Shown here piece by piece: positions 51,714 through 64,000 of a DNA stretch of 64,000 nucleotides. Below the pieces are notes generated by a model, which was not told the DNA's origin, did no database searches, and worked only from the letters and a program-made list of their open reading frames with translations. Where the stretch lies: positions 1 to 64,000 of the forward strand of contig NZ_RQZG01000018.1 in NCBI RefSeq assembly GCF_003859805.1. The letters run 5' to 3'. This stretch comes from Arachnia propionica. Lineage in GTDB: Bacteria > Actinomycetota > Actinomycetes > Propionibacteriales > Propionibacteriaceae. The number at the start of each line of letters is the position of its first letter. Position 1 is the first letter of the stretch. A program made the translations under genes and the position numbers.

Positions 51714-52426
51714 TCGCCTCCCAAGGCGGTGAATGGGTCATGGGCAGGGGAACCAGCTGACTTCTCTGCGCCCGTGTCGAGTACCACATGGGTTGAGACG
51801 ACCATGCGGCTTCGATACTGCCGATGTTCTGGGCTGAAGGAGACCGGGATGTCGTCCAACTCGCGGTACGGCGGCAAGTCCGGGTACACGGAACTGTCCG
51901 CCTGCACAGCCACCCGCACCGTGTGCTGGTCACGGATTCGGCGACGGCCACTGCGCCCAGCCTGCCAAGGACATGCCTGAACGGCCTCAGACACCGAACC
52001 GTCGTCAATCCCCAGGACAACCCGGCCCTCAGGAACACATGAGCGACGCCCGAGGTACAGCGGGTACGCCGGGTCGGCGAGTGCCTCAGCCAGGCCTTCC
52101 AACAACGGCTGTGGCCCGCCGAGGAAGGCTGTGAATACAGCGTCGGCCCAGTAGAACCGTTCGGTCAGTGGCATGGAGGAGCCAGTCACCTGATGGTGGG
52201 CAGTGTGGAAGTCCCGCAGCAGGCTGCCGCGTTGATCGACACGTACCGCGAGTTCCAGGCCGACCAGATCCTCGATCGGATCAGAGCGACGTCGGCCCTC
52301 GGCAGCAGCCAGCAGCCCGAGCAGACCGCTCTTGGTGGGAGTTTCCTCGGTGTCGCGGCGTGTGAAACGGCTGGCAGCTCCCCAACTCTGCAGTGGGCCC
52401 GCGAGGCGGAGCTTGAGGACGCTCAC
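51710..52426 (-). CDS. cas5e: Cas5e (CasD) Cascade subunit
   Basis: A 238-aa RAMP protein binding the crRNA 5' handle. The opening LKLRLAGPLQSWGAASRFTRRDTEETPTKSGLLGLLAAAEG is a hallmark of Cas5e. The C-terminal beta-rich part includes SRMVVSTHVVL. It overlaps cas7e by ATGA and cas6e by ATGA, so it is translationally coupled. Confidence 0.96.
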   Translation of the reverse strand: MSVLKLRLAGPLQSWGAASRFTRRDTEETPTKSGLLGLLAAAEGRRRSDPIEDLVGLELAVRVDQRGSLLRDFHTAHHQVTGSSMPLTERFYWADAVFTAFLGGPQPLLEGLAEALADPAYPLYLGRRSCVPEGRVVLGIDDGSVSEAVQACPWQAGRSGRRRIRDQHTVRVAVQADSSVYPDLPPYRELDDIPVSFSPEHRQYRSRMVVSTHVVLDTGAEKSAGSPAHDPFTALGGE

Positions 52427-53547
52427 TGGTCCTCCAGCACCCGCTGCTTCACAGCCTCGATCAGCTGCTCGAAGGGCACGGCCTCACCCAGAGAAGCAAG
52501 ATCAGTCACCTCAGAGGGCAACCCGGCCACGAGCACGACCTCAGGCCTGCGCCAGGTCTCGAAGACCTCCCCGGCGTGCGTCGCCAAACGTTTCACAGCG
52601 GGCTTCAGCAGCCCTTCATCCTGGGTGACCGGGCTCTCGAATGCCCCGACGAGGCTGGTCGGCTGTCCCGTACCAACAGTCACGAGCAGTGCTGCCGGTC
52701 GGGTGCCGTTGGCGAAGGTGTTCTGCTTGCCGCTCGGGATGGCCTCGAGGAAACTCTTCGTGAAGGCCTCGATGGCCAGGGCCACGGCATCCTCGTTCCC
52801 AAGGTTTTCTCTGAGCTGATCCACGTTGATGACGGCGTAACGGTAGAAGGTCGAGGAGATGAAGCCAACGGTGCCCATCATGCCAGCGCCAGCGTCCTCT
52901 TCGGCATCGTTGCGGCTCTTCGCGTCATCGACAGCGGTGAAGAAGTCGTACTCCGGGGTGGCCTCATGGACGCTGATGGCATGTGCCACCTGGCAGGAGG
53001 CATCGACGTTGAGGTCAGTGGAGTCCGCGACCATTCTCCCGAACAGGGCGATGTCGATGGAGTGGCCGGCGTCGACGAGACTCTTGACCTTGGCGGCCTT
53101 CATCGCATCCTTGGGGTTCGAAGCACTGCTGGCTTCAATCGCGGCGTCGGCCAAGGAGGCGATCTGCCGGTATGACAGGAAAACCAGGTACCCCGTCTCC
53201 GGGGTTCCGGTAACCGTCTTGGCCTTGGCCTTCGGAACAGGACGCTTGAAACCGGCTGCTTCCATCGCATCGACAGCCAGGTTCTCGGCCCGTTCCGCCA
53301 GATCAGGGCGCTTTTGTGTGATGGCCTTGGCGATGTCGGTCACGATCATGCGGCTCCGGGTGCCGACCAAGGTCGGGTCGACGGTCTCGTTGAAGTGCGT
53401 GCGCATTGCACGCTTCCACGACTGGCTAGACACCCGCGCTCGGGTGACGCCGCCGTAGATGGCGGTCTTCGGCGCACCGGAGTCGTCGCGGTTCATGTTG
53501 GCCGGAGGCACGGACTGCAGGGCGTGAAACTCGATGTAGGTGGTCAT
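52423..53547 (-). CDS. cas7e: Cas7e (CasC/Cse4) backbone subunit of Cascade
   Basis: A 374-aa RRM-type protein forming the six-copy filament along the crRNA. Typical start TTYIEFHALQSVPPANMNRDDSGAPKTAIYGGVTRARVSSQSWKRAMR. MGTVGFISSTFYRYAVINVDQL is the conserved central block. ATG 53547 overlaps the cas11 stop. No missing motif noted. Confidence 0.97.
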   Translation of the reverse strand: MTTYIEFHALQSVPPANMNRDDSGAPKTAIYGGVTRARVSSQSWKRAMRTHFNETVDPTLVGTRSRMIVTDIAKAITQKRPDLAERAENLAVDAMEAAGFKRPVPKAKAKTVTGTPETGYLVFLSYRQIASLADAAIEASSASNPKDAMKAAKVKSLVDAGHSIDIALFGRMVADSTDLNVDASCQVAHAISVHEATPEYDFFTAVDDAKSRNDAEEDAGAGMMGTVGFISSTFYRYAVINVDQLRENLGNEDAVALAIEAFTKSFLEAIPSGKQNTFANGTRPAALLVTVGTGQPTSLVGAFESPVTQDEGLLKPAVKRLATHAGEVFETWRRPEVVLVAGLPSEVTDLASLGEAVPFEQLIEAVKQRVLEDQ

Positions 53548-54145
53548 GCCTGTTCTCCTTCAGGGGTGTTGTTGGTGGTGGGAGCGAGGGTCAGACGGTG
53601 GAAATCGCGACCCCAACGGCGCTGGACGTCACGCTGGTGGCCGACCTGGAACCAGTAGAGATCATCTGCGTAGCGGCCGTAGTCGAACGGGATCTCGTGG
53701 GAGCGAAGCTGGGAGATGAGGCCACGGGAGTGCGCCTCGAGTGCTGCCAAGGTGCTCGACTGTGCAAGAGCGGTGAACCGTTTGTACACAGGAGTCTCAT
53801 GCGGCCCGAGCTCGCCACTGATGTTGTCCGCCAGCTGCCGAACGGCCACCCCGAATGGTTGTTTGGAGTGCATCGGTCGGGTCCGGCCCTGCTGGTGCAT
53901 GGCGAACTGGGTGAGTGCCAGGTGGACTGCCGTCTCCACGTGATTTCGCCGCTTCTCTGGCAGGCTGTCAGGAATCCCGTCGAGGGTGACGCCCCAGACG
54001 GTGGGTACTGCTGCAGGTTCCTTGCCCAAGGCGCTGCGCAACTGCGCCAGCAGACCTCGGGCGGCAGGCGACATGCTGGTTGGATCCTGGCCGATGAGTC
54101 GGAAGATCTGGGAGGTCACGAACCTCCCACAGGTGAACTCCTCGT

Positions 54146-54149
<4 letters not shown>
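53544..54149 (-). CDS. cas11e: Cas11e (CasB/Cse2) small subunit of Cascade
   Basis: A 201-aa helical protein present in two copies along the Cascade belly, stabilising the R-loop. Features are ARGLLAQLRSALGKEPAAVPTVWG at the N-terminal part and RKRRN-type basic helices (SLPEKRRNHVETAVHLALTQFAMHQ). YGRYADDLYWFQ near the C-terminus fits the family. It lies between cas8e and cas7e with four-base overlaps on both sides. Confidence 0.94.
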
Positions 54150-58846
<4,697 letters not shown>

Positions 58847-58879
58847 GTCAGTCTACGCTGATCGGGGAGTAGTCCCTTG

Positions 58880-60400
58880 TCAGCCCTGTGACGGACGGAG
58901 CAGGGGGTAGAGGATCGTCTCGCGGATGCCGGTGCCCGGGGTGAGGAGCATCACCAGCCGGTCGATGCCGAGCCCCATGCCACCCATCGGCGGGGCACCG
59001 TACTCCAGGGCCTCCAGGAAGTCCTCGTCCAGCTGCATCGCCTCCGGGTCGCCTGCCGCGGCCGCCAGTGACTGCGCCACCAGGACCTCCCGCTGGACCA
59101 CCGGGTCGATCAGCTCCGTGAAGCCCGTGCCGCGCTCCATCCCGCCGATGATGAGGTCCCAGGCCTCCACCTTGCCCGGCTCCGTGCGGTGCGGCCGGGC
59201 CAGCGGCTGCGCGATCGACGGGTAGTCGTGCACGAACGTCGGCTGGAGCAGCCCCGGCTCCACCAGGTCACCGAACAGCTCCATCGCGAGCTTCCCGGCC
59301 CCCCACTTCGGGTCGTGCTCCACCTCACGCTCATCCGCGATCCGCTGCAGCTCCTCCAGCGACGTCCCGACGGTGACCTCCCGCCCCACGGCCTCGCTCA
59401 GCCCCTCGAAGAACGACAACCACCGCCACTCACCGTCGAGATCGATGACCCCGGCCTCCGTCTCGACCTGCCGCGACCCCGTCGCATCCGCCGCCGCGAC
59501 GATGATGTCCTGCGTCAGCCGCGCGATCGTCTCCTGATCCCCCCACGACTGGTAGGCCTCCAGCATCGTGAACTCCGCCGAGTGCGACGAGTCGATGCCC
59601 TCGTTGCGGAACACCCGCCCCATCTCGAACACCCGGTCCGCGCCACCGACCATCGTCCGCTTCAGGTGCAGCTCCAGCGCGATCCGAAGACTCATCTCGA
59701 TGTCGAACGCATTGATGTGCGTCGTGAACGGCCGTGCCGCCGCCCCACCGTGCACCAGCTGCAGCTGCGGTGTCTCCACCTCGATGTAGCCCTGCGCGTA
59801 CAACGTCTCCCGGATCGCCCGCGTGATCGCCGAGCGGGTCCGTACCATCGCCCGCGCCTCGTCCCGGGCGATCAGGTCGACGTAGCGCCGCCTGACCCTG
59901 GACTCCTCCGACAACTCCTTGTGCAGCGTCGGCAACGGTCGCAGCGCCTTCGACGCCATCCGCCACGACGACGCCATCACCGACAGCTCGCCGCGCTTCG
60001 AACGCACCACCCGGCCCTCGACCCACACGTGGTCACCCAGGTCCACATCCGACTTCCAGGCGGCGAGCCCGTCCTCGCCGACCTCGTTCAACGCCAGCAT
60101 CACCTGGAACCGGGCCCCGTTGTCCTCCGGGGTGAACCCGTCCTGCAACGTCGCGAAGGCCAGCTTGCCCGTGTTCCGGATGAACACCACCCGTCCCCCG
60201 ACGGCGACGACGTCGTCGGTCTCCTGGCCGGCCTCCAGCCCCTGGTAGGCGGGATCGTCACGCAACTCGACCAGCGTGTGCGTGCGCTTCAGGTCAGCCG
60301 GATACGGTTCATTGCCCTGCCCCAGGAGACGTTCCCGCTTCTCCTTGCGGATGACGGTCTGCTCCGAGTCGGTCGATTCCAGGTCGCGCACATCACTCAC
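58880..60400 (-). CDS. lysS: Lysyl-tRNA synthetase, class II
   Basis: A 506-aa enzyme charging tRNA-Lys. The N-terminal OB-fold anticodon domain (~55-155) includes VAVGGRVVFIRNTGKLAFATLQDG. Class II motifs: motif 2 FRNEGIDSSHSAEFTMLEAY, motif 3 GGMGLGIDRLVMLLT. GTG start at 60400, with a -10-like TAGGAT (60408-60413) seven bases upstream. Length is standard. It is essential and likely a chromosomal-core marker. Confidence 0.97.
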   Translation of the reverse strand: MSDVRDLESTDSEQTVIRKEKRERLLGQGNEPYPADLKRTHTLVELRDDPAYQGLEAGQETDDVVAVGGRVVFIRNTGKLAFATLQDGFTPEDNGARFQVMLALNEVGEDGLAAWKSDVDLGDHVWVEGRVVRSKRGELSVMASSWRMASKALRPLPTLHKELSEESRVRRRYVDLIARDEARAMVRTRSAITRAIRETLYAQGYIEVETPQLQLVHGGAAARPFTTHINAFDIEMSLRIALELHLKRTMVGGADRVFEMGRVFRNEGIDSSHSAEFTMLEAYQSWGDQETIARLTQDIIVAAADATGSRQVETEAGVIDLDGEWRWLSFFEGLSEAVGREVTVGTSLEELQRIADEREVEHDPKWGAGKLAMELFGDLVEPGLLQPTFVHDYPSIAQPLARPHRTEPGKVEAWDLIIGGMERGTGFTELIDPVVQREVLVAQSLAAAAGDPEAMQLDEDFLEALEYGAPPMGGMGLGIDRLVMLLTPGTGIRETILYPLLRPSQG

Positions 60401-60429
60401 GCACGCGATCCTATCGTCTCATTCCCCGC

Positions 60430-61098
60430 TCAGTCCTCGACGAGCCGGGCCCGGATCACCTCGTCGCCGACCTCCCAGCGCACCCGGGACAGGTCCTTCA
60501 CGTGATGGTCCGCCCGCAACCCCTCCGGGGTCTGTGAACTCAGCACCCCGAGCACCGGGAAACCTCCCGCACGGGCCGCCGCGACCCCGGCCGGGGCGTC
60601 CTCCACCACCAGGGTGCGCTCCGGTGTGGTCCCCAACCGTTCGGCGGCCAGCAGGAACGAGTCCGGGGCCGGTTTGCCGTTGACCACGTCCCCACGCGTC
60701 ACCACCACCGGCGGCAGGGGCAGCTCGGCCACCCGCATGCGGGCCTCCAGCAGTGGTGCGGTGCACGACGTCGCGATGGCCGTCCGCCCCTCGGGCAGCG
60801 CAGCGAACGCCTCCGCGGCCCCTGGCATGGCCTGCACCCCGTCGGTGTCCTCGACCTCGAGCTGCTCGATCCGGTCCGCCGCGTACTGGCTGCGTCCCGG
60901 CACCAGCAGCGCCGAGATCGACTCGCTCGGCATCCCGATGTAGCGGGGCAGCTCCCGGGCATCCACCCCGAACTCCTCCGCCCAGCGCCCGTAGGCGCGG
61001 TACATCGCTGTCGCGGAGTCGACGATGGTGCCGTCGTGGTCGAAGATCACGGCATCGAACTCGCCGACGACCCCGTCGGCCGTCCGCAGCCACGCCAC
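60430..61098 (-). CDS. HAD-family hydrolase, beta-phosphoglucomutase/phosphatase-like
   Basis: A 222-aa cytosolic enzyme. Motif I FDHDGTIVDS (nucleophile Asp20, acid Asp22), motif II TSCT (in AIATSCTAPLL), motif III Lys in VNGKPAPDSF, motif IV VVEDAPAGVAAARAGG. The cap domain of ~70 residues after motif I places it in subfamily IA. Substrate unknown: a phosphoglycolate-, beta-phosphoglucomutase- or sugar-phosphatase-like role is possible. Between lysS and crgA. Confidence 0.9.
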   Translation of the reverse strand: MAWLRTADGVVGEFDAVIFDHDGTIVDSATAMYRAYGRWAEEFGVDARELPRYIGMPSESISALLVPGRSQYAADRIEQLEVEDTDGVQAMPGAAEAFAALPEGRTAIATSCTAPLLEARMRVAELPLPPVVVTRGDVVNGKPAPDSFLLAAERLGTTPERTLVVEDAPAGVAAARAGGFPVLGVLSSQTPEGLRADHHVKDLSRVRWEVGDEVIRARLVED

Positions 61099-61107
61099 GA
61101 CGTCGAC

Positions 61108-61395
61108 CTACTTCCAGAGGGTGGCCAGCATGAACGACGCGATGATCAACCCGATGGCGATCAGCACGTTCCAGTCCCCCAGCGAGCGCATGAAACCGAT
61201 CTCAGAACCGGCCAGGTTCCACACCACCATCCACAGCGCGCCGAGCACCCCGACGGAGATGAAGGCGAACGGCACCCACTTGCGGTCGCCGGTGTTCTTC
61301 AGGCGCTTGCGTTCGCTCCGCGCCTCCACCAGTTCCTCGGCCTGCTTCTTGCGGGCCTTCGCCTTGGCTTCCTTGCGGACCTTGGATTCGGGCAC
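61108..61395 (-). CDS. crgA: Cell division protein CrgA
   Basis: A 95-aa membrane protein. GTG 61395 with GGAAGGAG upstream gives PESKVRKEAKAKARKKQAEELVEARSERKR, the basic N-terminus of CrgA, then two TM helices (WVPFAFISVGVLGALWMVVW and WNVLIAIGLIIASFMLATLW). It recruits late division proteins at the septum in actinobacteria. Located beside a divergent DUF881 gene, as in many relatives. Confidence 0.95.
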   Translation of the reverse strand: MPESKVRKEAKAKARKKQAEELVEARSERKRLKNTGDRKWVPFAFISVGVLGALWMVVWNLAGSEIGFMRSLGDWNVLIAIGLIIASFMLATLWK

Positions 61396-61490
61396 AGACC
61401 CACTCCTTCCACGACTTCCTCCGCCACAGAGTAGTCGAGGCCACCCTCCAAAACCCATTCGCACTCACCGGCACCCCGTAGGCTGGGGTC

Positions 61491-62264
61491 ATGATGAAGG
61501 AGCGCACCCCCTGGTCGGCCCGCCTGGCCCGCATCGTGCGACCCCGTGAACAGCGCACCGTCCCCAGCCCGCGAGGGCGCGCCGCCACCGTCGTGATCTG
61601 CGTCCTGGCCGGGGCGATGATGTCCGTCGCGGCGCTCGCGGCCCGTGGCACCGACCTGCGTTCCGACCGCAACCTGAGCCTCAGGGAACTGGTCGCCACC
61701 CAGGCGGAACGCAACGAAGACCTCCTGGAGGAGGTCGCGGGACTGCGCACCGAGGTGGATGACCTCACCCGTGCCAGTGAGTCCAGCCCCACCTACGACG
61801 CCCAGCTGTCGGAGATCGCCCTCGACGCCGGGACCCGGGCGGTCTCCGGTCCCGGGATGCGGGTGGTGCTCACCGACGCCCCCGTCGACGTCAAGCCCGC
61901 GGGTGTCGACGACGACTCGCTCGTGGTCCACCAGCAGGACATCCAGGCCGTCGTCAACGCCCTGTGGGCCGGGGGAGCCGAGGCGATCACCATCCAGGAC
62001 CAGCGGGTGATCGCCACCACCGGCATCAAGTGCGTCGGCAACTCCGTGGTCCTCCACGGCATTCCCTACGCCCCGCCCTACGTCATCCAGGCCATCGGTG
62101 ACCCGAAGGCCCTCAGCGCCTCCCTCGACGACAGCCGTGCCATCCGGGTCTACCGCCAGTACGTCGACGCCTACGGTCTGGGCTACGAGGCCACGGTTGT
62201 GAACCAGCTGGAGTTGCCGCCCTTCGAGGGGGCCGTTGGTGTCAACCACGCGAAGCGGGGTTGA
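61491..62264 (+). CDS. DUF881-family membrane-anchored protein
   Basis: A 257-aa protein: basic cytoplasmic N-terminus, one TM helix (~31-51, TVVICVLAGAMMSVAALAA), a coiled coil (~62-95, ERNEDLLEEVAGLRTEVDDLT), then the DUF881 globular domain with SGPGMRVVLTDAP, HQQDIQAVVNALWAGGAEAITIQDQRV and the NSVVLHGIPYAPPYVIQAIGD block. It is probably leaderless: -10 TAGGCT (61479-61484), six bases, then ATG. It probably functions in the division or wall context near crgA; molecular role unknown. Confidence 0.93.
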   Translation: MMKERTPWSARLARIVRPREQRTVPSPRGRAATVVICVLAGAMMSVAALAARGTDLRSDRNLSLRELVATQAERNEDLLEEVAGLRTEVDDLTRASESSPTYDAQLSEIALDAGTRAVSGPGMRVVLTDAPVDVKPAGVDDDSLVVHQQDIQAVVNALWAGGAEAITIQDQRVIATTGIKCVGNSVVLHGIPYAPPYVIQAIGDPKALSASLDDSRAIRVYRQYVDAYGLGYEATVVNQLELPPFEGAVGVNHAKRG

Positions 62265-62271
62265 CACCAAC
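62235..62271 (+). terminator. Terminator hairpin overlapping the DUF881 gene stop
   Basis: GTTGGTGTCAACC (62235-62247) pairs perfectly with GGTTGACACCAAC (62259-62271), 13 bp, 11-nt loop. The TGA at 62262-62264 lies in the right arm. A T-rich stretch follows, as expected for intrinsic termination. Confidence 0.8.
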
Positions 62272-62340
62272 GTTTGACGCTCTTGTTCTTCTTCGAGGGC
62301 ACGCGTGGAAGGTGAGCGAACGAGTTGTCCAAAGCGCTCT

Positions 62341-63015
62341 TCATTGTTGGTAGACATGCTCAGCGTCTGTGATGCAGGCAGGTAGGGTTACCGCGATGCC
62401 GATGAGGATGACAACCCATGCAGCATATAGGGAAACCATGCCCACGTTGTAGCCGGGATGGTGCAGCCATGTTGCCAGGCTCAAGACCATCAGTCCGATG
62501 ACACCGATACCGATCCCTGCGAGAGCACATAGGGCTATGATGACAACCACTGGCAGGGTCAGGATGCGGATCAAGAGCTGAGAACGGGCCAGGTGGGCGA
62601 GATTGAGCGCGATCAGCCATCCGGCGACTCCGTAGAATGCTTGCAGGGGGAGCGCGGCATTTGTGGAGTATGTCGTCACCATGATCCACAACTCTTGCCA
62701 TGTGAACGACTTGCCGTCAGCAATGTTTCGTCCAGTCGGGTCCGAAATCCCCATGGCGTGACCCAGCCTGAAGCCCGAGTAGACGAGCGCGGCCAGCAGT
62801 GCCTGTAACAGCACGAATCGGAACAGCCGAGCAGATTGTCGGCTCGAAAGCTCTGCAATAAGGGAGCTCCAACGACTCACGGTGGTGCCCAGCTGGCGAG
62901 CAGTTCTGACCCAATCGGCGATCCAGAGTGCGAAGCTGAGGGGCAGGATCAGCATGAAGGGAACCCCCAGCCAAAGCAAGGTACTGCTCAGTACGTCTGT
63001 TGGGGAGGGAAGCAC
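62341..63015 (-). CDS. Hypothetical membrane protein
   Basis: A 224-aa protein with about five TM helices (LLWLGVPFMLILPLSFALWI; LFRFVLLQALLAALVYSGF; a weak one around PLQAFYGVAGWLIALNL; LPVVVIIALCALAGIGIGVIGLMVLSLA; SLYAAWVVILIGIAVTLPA). I chose GTG 63015 because TACAGT ends six bases upstream, as at other leaderless genes here; TTG 63042 is the alternative. It is clearly lower in GC than its neighbours and interrupts the usual DUF881-pabA neighbourhood, suggesting insertion. No family recognised. Confidence 0.65.
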   Translation of the reverse strand: MLPSPTDVLSSTLLWLGVPFMLILPLSFALWIADWVRTARQLGTTVSRWSSLIAELSSRQSARLFRFVLLQALLAALVYSGFRLGHAMGISDPTGRNIADGKSFTWQELWIMVTTYSTNAALPLQAFYGVAGWLIALNLAHLARSQLLIRILTLPVVVIIALCALAGIGIGVIGLMVLSLATWLHHPGYNVGMVSLYAAWVVILIGIAVTLPACITDAEHVYQQ

Positions 63016-63138
63016 GACAACACTGTAGCTCTGATTTGACAAGATGACGGACGATGCGACATTTCTGTATCTCCCCGGTTCGCTGGCGCTCGACCGTCTG
63101 GTTCGATCAGTTCACCCACTCCGTGCCACAATGGCGCG

Positions 63139-63777
63139 GTGGTACGCATCCTGGTGATCGACAACTACGACTCGTTCGTCTACAACATCGTCTCCTACCT
63201 GGCCCAGATCGGGGCCGAGGTGGAGGTGTGGCGCAACGACGACCCGCGGTTCGCCACCCCGGGCTGGGAGGCCCCCTTCGACGGTGTGCTGCTCTCGCCG
63301 GGCCCGGGAACCCCGGAACGGGCCGGGGTGTGCGTCGAGGTGATCCGTGACCTCGGCGGTCGCAAGCCCCTGTTCGGGGTGTGCCTCGGCCTGCAGTCGA
63401 TGGTGGTGGCGCTCGGCGGGGTCGTGGGGCGCGCCGACGAGCTGCTCCACGGCAAGGTCTCGGCGGTCCACCACGACGGGCAGGGCGTCTTCGCGGGCCT
63501 GCCGTCGCCGATCAGCACCACCCGCTACCACTCGCTGGCCGCCGTCGAGGACACCGTCCCCGACGACCTGGAGGTCACGGCCCGCACCGACAGCGGGGTC
63601 ATCATGGCGGTGCGCCACCGCACCTGGCCGATGGAGGCCGTGCAGTTCCACCCCGAGTCGGTGCTCACCGAGGGTGGCTACCAGATGCTCGCCAACTGGC
63701 TGGCCACCTGTGGCGACGCTGGTGCCCCGGCCCGGGCGGAGGACCTCAGCCCCCTGGCGACCACCGCGCTGTCGTAG
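63139..63777 (+). CDS. pabA: Anthranilate/aminodeoxychorismate synthase glutaminase subunit
   Basis: A 212-aa class I glutamine amidotransferase. Triad Cys82 (FGVCLGLQ), His171 and Glu173 (QFHPES). It starts RILVIDNYDSFVYNIVSYL, the TrpG/PabA signature. It supplies ammonia for folate (p-aminobenzoate) or tryptophan synthesis. The origin-proximal actinobacterial context (crgA, DUF881) is where the pabA-annotated copy usually sits; no synthase large subunit is visible. GTG 63139 follows CACAAT by six bases (leaderless-like). Confidence 0.9.
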   Translation: MVRILVIDNYDSFVYNIVSYLAQIGAEVEVWRNDDPRFATPGWEAPFDGVLLSPGPGTPERAGVCVEVIRDLGGRKPLFGVCLGLQSMVVALGGVVGRADELLHGKVSAVHHDGQGVFAGLPSPISTTRYHSLAAVEDTVPDDLEVTARTDSGVIMAVRHRTWPMEAVQFHPESVLTEGGYQMLANWLATCGDAGAPARAEDLSPLATTALS

Positions 63778-64000
63778 CGGGCAGGAAGGGCTCACCGGCT
63801 CCGACCGGTGGGTCGGAAGATCCAGTCCCCCCACAACGCCGTGATGACGAGGCCGAGCCCCCCCGGGCAGAGGAGGAACCAGAAGCGCTCGTGGCCGATG
63901 AACGAACGGCGGTCGCCACGGCCCGGTGGTCGACGTCAGGCATGGCAGATGTTGCAGGTGGGATCATCTGGCGCACAGGACGAGGGAACGCAGGGCATCG
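63778..64000 (-). other. Unresolved end region; possible frameshifted small membrane-protein gene
   Basis: On the minus strand, the frame ending at 63792 reads FIGHERFWFLLCPGG, then GLVITALWGDWIFRPTGRSR-stop, with nearly all third positions G/C, so it looks coding. No start codon lies in that frame; a stop interrupts it at about 63940. ATG at ~63943 in another frame (PDVDHRAVATAVRS) would give a ~50-aa membrane protein if one frameshift near 63900 is allowed. A second frame encodes a Cys-rich tail (CNICHA) entering from beyond the edge. Confidence 0.25.

Noticed and set aside
63900-63990. Selenocysteine (TGA) read-through joining CNICHA to the following open frame
   Set aside because: No SECIS-like hairpin after the TGA was seen and the upstream part leaves the window; a frameshift or separate genes are simpler.

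Overview
The window is high-GC actinobacterial DNA. Evidence: very GC-rich third codon positions, many ATGA/GTGA overlaps, several leaderless-looking starts, DtxR/IdeR-type iron control, and a crgA - DUF881 - pabA/trpG neighbourhood as seen near the actinobacterial chromosome origin. A member of Propionibacteriales is my guess only. No rRNA, tRNA or phage structural gene was seen.

Layout. 1-5.3 kb: an ESX/type VII-like set (two membrane-anchored paralogues, an EspG-like protein, a small WXG100/DUF6507-like protein, a 430-aa putative secreted effector) and a lipoprotein. 5.5-10.2 kb: a GntR regulator divergent from iolC-iolB-iolD (myo-inositol catabolism). 10.3-12.6 kb: a large helical-repeat protein (DUF6493-like). 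12.9-22.1 kb: two adjacent modules, each made of a histidine kinase, one or three secreted repeat proteins, and an OmpR-type response regulator. The secreted proteins are built from about 15 copies of a ~70-aa module I do not recognise. Tandem 11-bp TTGACAG-like boxes precede three of the genes. 22.2-25 kb: a hypothetical gene with an operator-like repeat, an AlbA_2/Schlafen-type protein and an IS5-family element. 25.1-30.6 kb: three more DUF6493-like genes on the minus strand in a translationally coupled chain, the last one deleted internally. 31.1-35.6 kb: an IdeR-box-preceded siderophore importer (one permease lacks ~86 aa) and a siderophore-interacting protein fused to a methyltransferase-like domain. 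35.8-44 kb: a cation/proton antiporter, a phased palindromic repeat array, a small secreted protein, a heterodimeric ABC exporter with its TetR repressor, and fused gene remnants.

44.3-58.9 kb: a complete type I-E CRISPR-Cas locus. The array has 90 repeats and 89 spacers and, judging by repeat polarity and its degenerate end, is transcribed on the minus strand from a very short leader next to cas2. The genes cas3-cas8e-cas11-cas7e-cas5e-cas6e-cas1-cas2 form one overlapping operon. Upstream of cas3 lies what I consider the most interesting element: two degenerate CRISPR repeats flanking a 22-nt pseudo-spacer. That spacer matches 15 of 17 bases of a site directly upstream of the cas3 -35 box. 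This is the arrangement expected of a CreR-like guide that makes Cascade repress its own operon.

58.9-64 kb: housekeeping genes (lysS, a HAD phosphatase, crgA, a DUF881 gene, pabA/trpG) plus one inserted membrane-protein gene.
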